Source: Methanohalobium sp046546175 (GTDB lineage: Archaea; Halobacteriota; Methanosarcinia; Methanosarcinales; Methanosarcinaceae). From it: a stretch of DNA of 25,523 nucleotides. The notes beneath the pieces were generated by a model that saw only the letters and a list, made by a program, of their open reading frames with translations, made no database searches and was not told the DNA's origin. This document shows, piece by piece, positions 1 through 6,841 of the stretch (positions are counted from its first letter, which is position 1; every line of letters begins with the position of its first letter). The stretch spans positions 1-25,523 of the forward strand of contig NZ_JBKGYF010000019.1 in NCBI RefSeq assembly GCF_046546175.1, given 5' to 3'. The translations under genes were made by a program, and so were the position numbers.

Positions 1-29
1 TTTACAATTAGTACATATTGTATGTAATA

Positions 30-329
30 TTATGTAAATTTGTTGTATAATTTGGGAACTGTTTTATTCCCAAAAACGACGGTTTTTGGATGGATTCTGT
101 CATCTCTATGCTCCACAGGAAATATTATCGAACTATCATTATAATAATCCGTGTAAGGGTCATTCCCATAGGATCGTATAGCTCCGGTATCACGGCTCAA
201 AACTTGCGAATCCGGATGAGCTCTTTTCCAGTCACCCCAGTAAACAGCATCAATAGAATTGTTTTGCTATTAATTGAATACATTCCACTCCCACCAAGAA
301 TCATAGTATAATACAATAGACAGCTTCAT
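30..329 (-). pseudogene. DUF3179-family protein remnant
   Basis: Read on the minus strand, this stretch keeps a clear DUF3179 signature: a YDSWWEWNVF segment, then VYWGDWKRAHPD, VLSRDTGAIRSYGNDPY, a YYNDSS stretch, FPVEHRDDRIHPKTVV, and a stop at 30-32. After the WNVFN segment come two in-frame stops (TAA TAG), and the roughly ten residues that normally join these motifs (a GxAxxGPLxGxxL-like stretch) are missing, so the copy carries an internal deletion as well as nonsense codons. The family is normally several hundred residues long; only about 95 codons are present and the N-terminal part is gone. An ATG at 327-329 is in frame but is probably not a genuine start. DUF3179 has no established function that I can name. 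I am confident of the family from the motif string and of its broken state; whether a larger intact part once lay outside the window is unknown. Confidence 0.75.
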
Positions 330-462
330 AATATTAAAAACTGCCACTACAACAATCAATATTTAGTTATCTGGTCAAAGGAAAAGTTAATAATATTTGA
401 AATTGTTAATTTATTTGAGTTTAAACTAGAAACTGATTTTAAACATATTGGGGGGATATTAG

Positions 463-783
463 ATAACCGAACCATGGATTTTTGCTATTGATGAAAATAG
501 TATACAGGATGACAGTTTTGAAGGTGTCAATTTAAATGGAACTCATGTCCTCATTGTTAAAAAAGGAGAGGACATCTATGCGCTATCAAATAGATGTGCA
601 CATATGGAGTGCCTGTTATCAAAAGGCACTCTTGAAGGATATACAATAAAATGTCCCTGTCACGACTGGAAATTCGATATAAGAACAGGTGAATTTGTAA
701 CTGCAAAAGAGATAAAAATTCCTGTTTATCAGACAAAAACATCAGAAGGTAACATATATGTAAATATCAAAGAGGGGAGATAA
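463..783 (+). CDS. Small Rieske [2Fe-2S] protein with an ATA start
   Basis: A 106-residue Rieske-type ferredoxin. The cluster-binding motif is visible as CAH followed 16 residues later by CPCH and then DW, i.e. CxH-x16-CxxH, the two Cys and two His ligands of a Rieske centre; the later RTGEF and KIPVY segments are also typical of small non-haem-oxygenase-like Rieske ferredoxins. The protein should be cytosolic, since no signal peptide or membrane segment is seen. The reading frame has a TAG immediately upstream (460-462), and the next ATG lies deep inside the domain, so translation must begin within the first few codons, none of which is ATG, GTG or TTG. ATA at 463 aligns with the expected N-terminus ((M)TEPWIFAID) and sits 7 nt after a GGGGGG tract (450-455). 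The stop overlaps the start of the glutaredoxin gene by one base (TAATG), indicating an operon. The gene is either intact with an AUA start or silenced by an ATG-to-ATA change. Confidence 0.8.
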   Translation: MTEPWIFAIDENSIQDDSFEGVNLNGTHVLIVKKGEDIYALSNRCAHMECLLSKGTLEGYTIKCPCHDWKFDIRTGEFVTAKEIKIPVYQTKTSEGNIYVNIKEGR

Positions 784-1040
784 TGGAAAAAGTATTCATG
801 TATACACTCAGCACCTGCCCGTGGTGCAAGAAGACTAAAAAGTTTTTTAAAAAGAGAAGCATACCTTTTGATTATATCGATATTGATAAGGTAGAGGATG
901 AGGGGGAGAAAGAAAAAATAATTGCAGAGATGAAACGCGAAGGTGGGAGTACAGCTACACCCTATGTGAAAATCGGGGATGAAGTTATCATAGGGTATAA
1001 ACCAAAAAAGTATGCTGAACTATTGGGGATTGAGGAATAA
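783..1040 (+). CDS. Glutaredoxin-like protein (methanoredoxin-type)
   Basis: An 85-residue thioredoxin-fold protein with a CPWC active site at residues 12-15, preceded by the first beta strand (VFMYTLST), and with the cis-proline loop TATPYV and a GYKP segment near the C-terminus as in glutaredoxins. It should reduce small disulfides or protein disulfides in the cytosol. In Methanosarcina acetivorans a protein of this type (methanoredoxin) reduces the disulfide of coenzyme M and is encoded next to ferredoxin:disulfide reductase; the same pairing is seen here, with the FTR-like gene starting 11 bp downstream, so a methanoredoxin role is a reasonable inference. The ATG overlaps the stop of the Rieske gene, and the upstream GAGGGGAGA serves as ribosome binding site. 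Family assignment is firm; the in vivo substrate is inferred from family and context. Confidence 0.85.
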   Translation: MEKVFMYTLSTCPWCKKTKKFFKKRSIPFDYIDIDKVEDEGEKEKIIAEMKREGGSTATPYVKIGDEVIIGYKPKKYAELLGIEE

Positions 1041-1051
1041 ATGGGATTAAT

Positions 1052-1414
1052 ATGTCATCCGAGAGAAATGAAAGAAGAAAAAAAAGATTGAGAGAAATGT
1101 TTAATAGAGTAGTAGATCCTCTGGGATACAAATTTAGCCCTGATGAAGAGCTTGTTGATTTTCTACTTGAACAGGAAGTACTTACAGAGCGTGAGAATGG
1201 CTCTCCATCTTGCCCATGCCAAGCTCTTACAGGAAACAGGGATGAAGATATGAAACTTGTCTGTCCCTGTATACCATTCAACAAAAAACATTTCGACATC
1301 ATGAAACGCTGCTGGTGTGGACTCTTTGTCCATAAGGATGTTAACAACCCTGATGAACTGGAACAAATCTCTCCGAAAGAAATAGAAGAACTGGAAAAAG
1401 AAACAACTACATGA
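1052..1414 (+). CDS. Ferredoxin:disulfide reductase, FTR catalytic-subunit family
   Basis: A 120-residue protein with the six cysteines of the ferredoxin-thioredoxin reductase catalytic subunit: CPC at 54-56, CPC at 71-73 and CWC at 87-89. In the family four of these bind a [4Fe-4S] cluster and two form the redox-active disulfide, letting one-electron ferredoxin chemistry reduce a protein disulfide in two steps. The plant-type motif is CPC-x16-CPC-x8-CHC; here the spacings are 14 and 13 residues and CHC is CWC, as expected for the methanogen branch. From memory, the characterised M. acetivorans enzyme also has a C-terminal rubredoxin domain; none is present here, the protein ending in an acidic tail (EEIEELEKE). 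It is co-oriented with the Rieske and glutaredoxin genes. The start at 1052 follows GGGA (1043-1046); the ATG at 1041 is out of frame and stops after 16 codons. The likely partners are ferredoxin (donor) and glutaredoxin or thioredoxin (acceptor). Confidence 0.85.
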   Translation: MSSERNERRKKRLREMFNRVVDPLGYKFSPDEELVDFLLEQEVLTERENGSPSCPCQALTGNRDEDMKLVCPCIPFNKKHFDIMKRCWCGLFVHKDVNNPDELEQISPKEIEELEKETTT

Positions 1415-1492
1415 ATCTAGAATATCGTCTCCTTTTTATTCCCTGCTTCATAGAAAGGAACCGTATCTAAATTTATAAGGTGGTGATTATTC

Positions 1493-2401
1493 ATAGCTCC
1501 TGTTATCGTTGCTCAGAATTTGCAAAAGAAATTTGGAGAATTGATTGCTGTTGATGGGATTAATTTTTCGGTGGAAGAGGGGGAAGTTTTTGGATTTCTG
1601 GGACCAAACGGTGCAGGTAAAACCACTGCCATGAGGATGATACAGTGTGTTTCACCTATAGATGGTGGAGAACTTGAAGTATTCGGGAGGGATGTAAACA
1701 CTCATCAAAGAGAAATCAAAGAAAAGATGGGTGTTGTTCCGCAGGAAAATAATCTTGACCCTGATTTTACAGTATATGAAAACCTGTTTGTTTATTCACG
1801 GTATTTTGACATACCAAAACAGGAAAGTGAAAAACGTATCAACAACCTACTGAAATTCGTGCAGCTGGATGAGAAAAGAGACGTTATGACAAATATGCTT
1901 TCAGGCGGGATGAAGAGGCGTCTGATACTGGCAAGGGCTCTTATCAACAATCCAAGATTATTGATATTGGATGAGCCCACTGTAGGACTTGACCCTCAAG
2001 CAAGACACCTTTTATGGGATAAAATCAAGAGCTTGAAAGAACAGAATGTTACAATTGTTCTTACTACACACTATTTGGAAGAAGCTGCATACCTTTGTGA
2101 TAGGCTAGTCATCATGGATTATGGAAAAATCCTGATTAAAGGAAAACCAATGGACATAGTAAAAAAGTACATAGGCAGCGATGTAATAGAGGTTGACAAT
2201 ACTCCTTCTGTTATATCCTGTCTAAAAAACATCAATACTAGCTATGATGTATTAAACAGTACCATACAGGTATATACCAACGAACCAAAGAACCTGACTG
2301 ACAGCCTCATGAAAGAATGCGAGTTTGAAAAGATAACCGTTCGTTCAGCCACACTGGAAGATGTGTTCCTAAAGCTTACAGGAAGAAAACTGAGAGAGTG
2401 A
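1493..2401 (+). CDS. ABC-2 type transporter ATP-binding protein (DrrA/NatA-like), ATA start
   Basis: The 302-residue ATPase of an ABC exporter. Walker A GPNGAGKTT lies at about residues 37-45, the Q-loop at VVPQENN, the signature LSGGMKRR, Walker B LLILDEPTVGLDP and the switch His in TTHYLEEA. The C-terminal 90 residues form the regulatory tail common in the DrrA group, ending VRSATLEDVFLKLTG. The obvious N-terminus (APVIVAQNLQKKFGELIAVDG) extends upstream of the first canonical start, the TTG at 1520, which has no SD and would cut into the first beta strand. In frame, ATA at 1493 lies 5 nt after GGTGGTGAT (1479-1487), an excellent match to the 16S anti-SD, and a TGA at 1484-1486 blocks further extension. 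AUA is therefore the best start. The permease gene begins 4 bp after the stop; together they form a two-gene exporter, substrate unknown. Confidence 0.85.
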   Translation: MAPVIVAQNLQKKFGELIAVDGINFSVEEGEVFGFLGPNGAGKTTAMRMIQCVSPIDGGELEVFGRDVNTHQREIKEKMGVVPQENNLDPDFTVYENLFVYSRYFDIPKQESEKRINNLLKFVQLDEKRDVMTNMLSGGMKRRLILARALINNPRLLILDEPTVGLDPQARHLLWDKIKSLKEQNVTIVLTTHYLEEAAYLCDRLVIMDYGKILIKGKPMDIVKKYIGSDVIEVDNTPSVISCLKNINTSYDVLNSTIQVYTNEPKNLTDSLMKECEFEKITVRSATLEDVFLKLTGRKLRE

Positions 2402-2405
2402 ATTT

Positions 2406-3197
2406 ATGCCGATTACATCCTATTTTAAAATACCAAGTCTAAGCTACAGGATTTTTAAAGTCTGGCTCAGGAATAAGGATGTATTCGTATCAACAATAAA
2501 AGTTAATCTACTTCCACCTTTACTAAGTCCGCTTCTGTATCTGTTTGCTCTTGGTCTTGGATTGGGTACTTATATCGATAACATGGAAGGGGTAGAATAT
2601 ATTAAATTCATCGCACCTGCTATGATATCTGTATCCATGATGTATGCTTCCTTTTTTGAATGCACCTTTGGTTCCTATGTACGAATGTATTATCAGAAAA
2701 CCTTTGACGCTATTATCGCAACTCCGCTTACGATAGAAGAAGTTATTACAGGAGAACTGTTGTGGGGTGCTACCAGAAGTGCCATTGATGCAACACTTGT
2801 AGTGGTAATTGTCAGCATAATGGGATTAGTTGAATACCCACATTCATTGCTCATAATTCCGTTCTCATTCATTGCAGGCTTTCTTTTCGCGTGCCTTGGA
2901 ATGTGTTTTACTGCAATCACTCCAAACATTAATTCACTTACCTATCCTTCAATACTTTTTATAACCCCGATGTTCCTTTTTAGTGGTACATTTTTCCCGC
3001 TATCACTTCTGCCCCAGCTTCTTCAATATCTAGCCTATGCCCTTCTGCCACTGACACATATTGTAAGGATAATACGGTCATTGACCCTGGGTTCACCTGA
3101 TATTTTTATGCTGGGGAATTTTGTATGGATAATCGTCGCATCTATGATTCTTTTTGTACTATCAGTAAACCTTATGAAAAGAAAGCTTATAGTGTAA
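2406..3197 (+). CDS. ABC-2 type transporter permease
   Basis: A 263-residue integral membrane protein of the ABC-2 (DrrB/NodJ-like) type. About six hydrophobic segments are visible: roughly residues 35-56 (LLPPLLSPLLYLFALGLGLG), 70-85, a pair around 115-165, one around 175-200 (SILFITPMFLFSGTFFPLSL) and one near the C-terminus (WIIVASMILFVLSVNL). The conserved central features are present: an amphipathic EEVITGELLWGATRS helix and an FLFSGTFFPLSLLP loop before the last membrane segments. It follows the ATPase gene by 4 bp and should form a homodimer with two copies of it in the cytoplasmic membrane. ABC-2 systems of this kind export drugs, lipids or polysaccharide; nothing nearby identifies the substrate. 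The reading frame is intact over the usual family length. Confidence 0.85.
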   Translation: MPITSYFKIPSLSYRIFKVWLRNKDVFVSTIKVNLLPPLLSPLLYLFALGLGLGTYIDNMEGVEYIKFIAPAMISVSMMYASFFECTFGSYVRMYYQKTFDAIIATPLTIEEVITGELLWGATRSAIDATLVVVIVSIMGLVEYPHSLLIIPFSFIAGFLFACLGMCFTAITPNINSLTYPSILFITPMFLFSGTFFPLSLLPQLLQYLAYALLPLTHIVRIIRSLTLGSPDIFMLGNFVWIIVASMILFVLSVNLMKRKLIV

Positions 3198-3327
3198 AAA
3201 TTCTCTTTTAAAGAATACATCCAAGTTATATTTTAAAAATCCTACAATAACCAAAATTATATATGCAAAGCATAACAACAAACAATTGAAAAAATAAAGT
3301 TTTAATTACTTTTGAAGGTTGAGGGGT

Positions 3328-3935
3328 ATGAGAATAAATGTGATATTTCATAGTTTATTCGACCATATATATATAAGATGGCTGAAGATGTTGCCGAAGG
3401 TTCCAGAGAGGTCAATGGCACCGATGTTAAAATCTATCAGGTACAAGATACACTCCCAGATGAAATTCTGGGAAAGAAATGAGCTCTGGATTCAAAGAAA
3501 AATTTTCCCATATTCCAGCCGTAACCTTGGACAACCTATCAGAAGCTGACGCTGTAATTTTCGGTACACCAACCTGTTTTGGTATGATGACTGCTCAGAT
3601 GCGAACATTTCTGGATGCTCCATGTAAACTCTGGGCAAACGGTGACTTGATAAAAAGTTGGGAATTTTTTACATCCAGTGCCACCCAGAATGGCGGTCAG
3701 GATTCAACCATACTCAGTTTTTCACACGAGATTACTGCATCATGGCATGGTTATAGTAGGAGTTCCATATTCTGAAACCAGAAAGTCAACTATGAATGAA
3801 ATTATAGGTGGTAGTCTCTATGGAGCTTCAACCATTGCTGCTCAGGACGGGAGTCGGCAGCCAAGTGAAAATGAGCTCGCTATAGCCCTCTTCCAAGGCA
3901 AACGTGTGGCTGGGATTACAAAAAAGCTGGTTTAA
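3328..3935 (+). pseudogene. wrbA: Frameshifted WrbA-type NAD(P)H:quinone oxidoreductase
   Basis: Three reading frames, joined in order, rebuild a nearly complete WrbA flavodoxin-like protein of about 200 residues. Frame 1 gives MRINVIFHSLFDHIY; frame 2 gives MAEDVAEGSREVNGTDV and IYQVQDTLPDEILGK; frame 3 gives HIPAVTLDNLSEADAVIFGT, PTCFGMMTAQMRTFLD and TSSATQNGGQDSTILSF; the last frame gives LLHHGMVIVGVPYSETR, YGASTIAAQDGSRQPSENE and LAIALFQGKRVAGITKKL. The first break is in an AT dinucleotide run (3365-3375), the second near 3466-3480 (GGGAAAGAAA), the third in a run of five T at 3718-3722. WrbA proteins bind FMN and make two-electron reductions of quinones; that activity should be lost here. 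The remaining sequence is very well conserved, so inactivation appears recent, and three separate sequencing errors in simple repeats cannot be fully excluded. Confidence 0.85.
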
Positions 3936-3940
3936 TAAGA

Positions 3941-3954
3941 TTTTTATATAAAAA
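3941..3954. repeat. AT-rich perfect palindrome after wrbA pseudogene
   Basis: TTTTTATATAAAAA is a perfect 14-bp palindrome starting 5 bp after the wrbA stop codon. It could act as a U-rich transcription end for the upstream region or as a weak TATA element in either direction. The rest of 3955-4090 shows no gene. The assignment is by sequence only. Confidence 0.3.
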
Positions 3955-4096
3955 CCAATTAGTCAGGGGCTTCTATTGTCTTTATATTCTACATTTAGTC
4001 GCCATAATTTTTAAATATATCCCATTTAAACATATTTTGCAGCAGCTTTATTGGGTTTCAAATTTCCATCTCCTGAATACCTGATTTTTGCTTTTT

Positions 4097-4107
4097 TTTA
4101 TAAATAT
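4097..4107 (+). promoter_or_regulatory. TATA box of mutSL
   Basis: TTTATAAATAT matches the archaeal TATA consensus and lies about 70 bp before the mutS ATG, which predicts a transcript start near 4130 and a leader of about 45 nt. The leader carries the SD GGAGTGA just before the ATG. The hits are pattern-based, not measured. Confidence 0.5.
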
Positions 4108-4177
4108 CTAGGAAAAGAAATATATCTACCTGAAATAAGTATAATGATTCAATGCAATTTTAACTGTGGAGTGAAAA

Positions 4178-6838
4178 ATGAGCAAGCAAACCCCTGCTAT
4201 GCAACAGTACTATGAGATGAAAAACAAATACAGTGACGCGTTATTATTTTTCAGAATGGGTGACTTCTACGAATGTTTTGATGACGATGCAAAAATTGTT
4301 TCTGAGGAGCTTGAAATCACCCTGACAACCCGCAACGGCAATAAAAAAGGTGAAAAAAGACCGCTTGCAGGAATACCTTATCATGCTGTTGACAATTACC
4401 TTCCAAGGCTTATTAAGAAGGGCTATAAAGTAGCCATTTGTGAACAGCTGGAAGACCCACGAGAATCTAAAGGCGTTGTTAAAAGGGGAGTGGTTCGGAT
4501 AGTAACACCCGGCACTGCTATCGATTCAACCATGTTTACAGATGCTGCAAACAATTACCTTATGGCTATTTCTGAAAAAAACAATGAATTCGGGTTATCA
4601 TTTCTGGATGTTTCCACAGGTGAATTTCTCACTACCCAGTTAACAGATGAACCTCCCTACAACAGAATTTCAAGTGAAATCTCAAGAATGAGACCTGCTG
4701 AATGTATCCTTCCACCCTATCTTTATAATTCAGAAATTGCAGAACGCCTGAAGGATTTGAAAATTATCCCACATGAATATGATTCCAGAGCATTTGACAC
4801 CAATGAAGCCAGATCACAATTGCTTCAGCATTTCAATGTTTCCACATTAAAAGGTATGGGATGTGACGATTTGCCCCTTGCTGTTTCATCATCAGGTGCA
4901 ACCATCCAGTACGCCCTTGAAACCCAGATGAGAGAACTTGGGCATGTACACACATTAAAAGCTTATTCTGATTCCGAATTCATGGTACTGGATTCCATAA
5001 CCCTAAGAAATCTGGAAGTAGTCAAAAGTGTACGTGGCGAAGGTCATGATGCCACCATACTCAAGGTACTGGATGATACAAAAACTCCAATGGGAAGTAG
5101 ACTGCTTCAAAAATGGCTTGTAAAACCCCTGATTTCGGTGGATGACATCAACAAGCGTCTTGACGCGGTTCAGAACTTAACAGAGGAAACCCTTGTACGT
5201 TTTGATTTGAGGTCATATCTATCCTATGTAAAGGATGTAGAACGCCTGGTCGGACGTATTGTTTACGGTAATTCCAATGCAAGAGACCTTGTTGCACTTA
5301 AAAAATCTCTGGAAGTCATCCCTGATATCATACAGTGTCTTGATGAATGCACTAAATCAGATATTTTAAAAGAGATACAAGATGAACTTTCATCATTTAC
5401 AGAACTGGATGATATAACTAAACTGATTGAAAAGGGAATAACAGATGAACCTCCTGCAACTGTAAGGGAAGGTGGACTTATTAAAGTCGGTTACAGTGAT
5501 GAACTGGATGAATTAAAGGATGTATCCAGACATTCCAAGGAATGGATTGCATCGTTCCAGAAGCAGGAGCGTGAAAGAACTGGTATCAATTCACTCAAAG
5601 TAGGGTACAATAAAGTCTTTGGATACTACATTGAAGTTACAAAACCCAATATAAAATACGTCCCGGATGACTATATCCGTAAACAGACCATGGCAAATGC
5701 CGAGCGTTTCTACACCCCGGAACTGAAAGAACGCGAGAACATGATAATCTCTGCTGATGAAAAAATCGTATCCCTTGAATATGATTTATTCACTGATATA
5801 AACTCACGGATAGCTTCACATTCAAAGAAACTCCAGCGTACTGCAACCCTTGTTGGAAAACTGGATGTACTTGCAAATCTTGCAGAAGTTGCTGTAGACA
5901 ACAACTATGTAAGACCTGAAGTTGCAGATAACTGTAATATTACAATACGTGAAGGACGGCATCCAGTTGTTGAAAATACAGTTACAGACGGATTTGTTGC
6001 TAACGATTGTGCAATGGACTGCACTGATAATCAGTTTTTATTGATTACCGGTCCCAACATGGCAGGAAAATCCACATATATGCGCCAGACGGCACTGGTT
6101 ACTATCATGGCACAGGCTGGTTCCTTTGTCCCCGCATCCTATGCATCTATTGGCATAGTGGACAGAGTATTTACCAGAGTAGGTGCTTTCGATGACCTTG
6201 CAAGCGGACAGAGTACATTTATGGTGGAGATGGTTGAGCTTGCCAATATACTGAACAATGCAACTCCTAAAAGCCTGGTCCTTCTTGATGAAATCGGTCG
6301 GGGTACCAGTACCTTTGATGGATACAGTATCGCAAAGGCAGTTGTAGAATATATACATAAAAAAGATGGAGTAGGTGTCAGGTCACTTTTTGCAACTCAT
6401 TATCACCAGCTTACAGAGCTTGAAAACAAGCTTAAACGAGTCAAAAATTACCACATTGCAGTGAAAGAAAAGGATGACAACCTTGTATTTTTGAGAAAAA
6501 TTGTTCCTGGCGCCACCGACAAAAGCTATGGAATTCAGGTTGCACGTTATGCAGGTGTTCCAAAGAAGGTTACCAATAGAGCCAGAGAAATATTAAAAGA
6601 CATTGAAAAAAATGCATCTATAGGTGATGAAGACAATAAAAAGGGCAAGAAGAGAACCAAATATACACAACTGGTATTCTTTGACCCTGAAAAACAGAAA
6701 CAGGATGATAGAAGGGATGACCCTCATCCGGTTGTTGAAGAAATCAAAAACATGAATACCAATGAATTAACACCGATTGATGCATTGAACAAGCTTAATG
6801 AACTTCAGAAAAAAATAGAATCCAATGGAGAAAAATAA
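4178..6838 (+). CDS. mutS: DNA mismatch repair protein MutS
   Basis: A full-length MutS of 886 residues. The mismatch-reading Phe-x-Glu motif is at residues 30-32 (MGDFYECF), the clamp/lever regions follow, and the ATPase has Walker A GPNMAGKST at 625-633, a Walker B/signature stretch LVLLDEIGRGTSTFDG and the FATHYHQL switch segment. These mark the MutS1 group that recognises base mismatches and small loops, not the MutS2 or MutS4/5 groups. The C-terminal ~90 residues are charged and end in the IDALNKLNELQKKI motif seen in bacterial MutS. The ATG follows GTGGAGTGA. mutL starts 3 bp after the stop, so the two are translated from one message and should form the mismatch-repair initiation complex. 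MutS/MutL are patchy in archaea and are regarded as acquired from bacteria in Methanosarcinales; the bacterial-type sequence here agrees. Confidence 0.97.
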   Translation: MSKQTPAMQQYYEMKNKYSDALLFFRMGDFYECFDDDAKIVSEELEITLTTRNGNKKGEKRPLAGIPYHAVDNYLPRLIKKGYKVAICEQLEDPRESKGVVKRGVVRIVTPGTAIDSTMFTDAANNYLMAISEKNNEFGLSFLDVSTGEFLTTQLTDEPPYNRISSEISRMRPAECILPPYLYNSEIAERLKDLKIIPHEYDSRAFDTNEARSQLLQHFNVSTLKGMGCDDLPLAVSSSGATIQYALETQMRELGHVHTLKAYSDSEFMVLDSITLRNLEVVKSVRGEGHDATILKVLDDTKTPMGSRLLQKWLVKPLISVDDINKRLDAVQNLTEETLVRFDLRSYLSYVKDVERLVGRIVYGNSNARDLVALKKSLEVIPDIIQCLDECTKSDILKEIQDELSSFTELDDITKLIEKGITDEPPATVREGGLIKVGYSDELDELKDVSRHSKEWIASFQKQERERTGINSLKVGYNKVFGYYIEVTKPNIKYVPDDYIRKQTMANAERFYTPELKERENMIISADEKIVSLEYDLFTDINSRIASHSKKLQRTATLVGKLDVLANLAEVAVDNNYVRPEVADNCNITIREGRHPVVENTVTDGFVANDCAMDCTDNQFLLITGPNMAGKSTYMRQTALVTIMAQAGSFVPASYASIGIVDRVFTRVGAFDDLASGQSTFMVEMVELANILNNATPKSLVLLDEIGRGTSTFDGYSIAKAVVEYIHKKDGVGVRSLFATHYHQLTELENKLKRVKNYHIAVKEKDDNLVFLRKIVPGATDKSYGIQVARYAGVPKKVTNRAREILKDIEKNASIGDEDNKKGKKRTKYTQLVFFDPEKQKQDDRRDDPHPVVEEIKNMNTNELTPIDALNKLNELQKKIESNGEK

Positions 6839-6841
6839 GAG

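Noticed and set aside
90..311. Plus-strand 73-codon open frame
   Set aside because: It has no SD or family resemblance and overlaps the recognisable minus-strand DUF3179 remnant.
3479..3935. Separate small genes at 3479-3775 and 3678-3935
   Set aside because: They are successive frames of one broken wrbA gene; joined, they align along a single WrbA protein.
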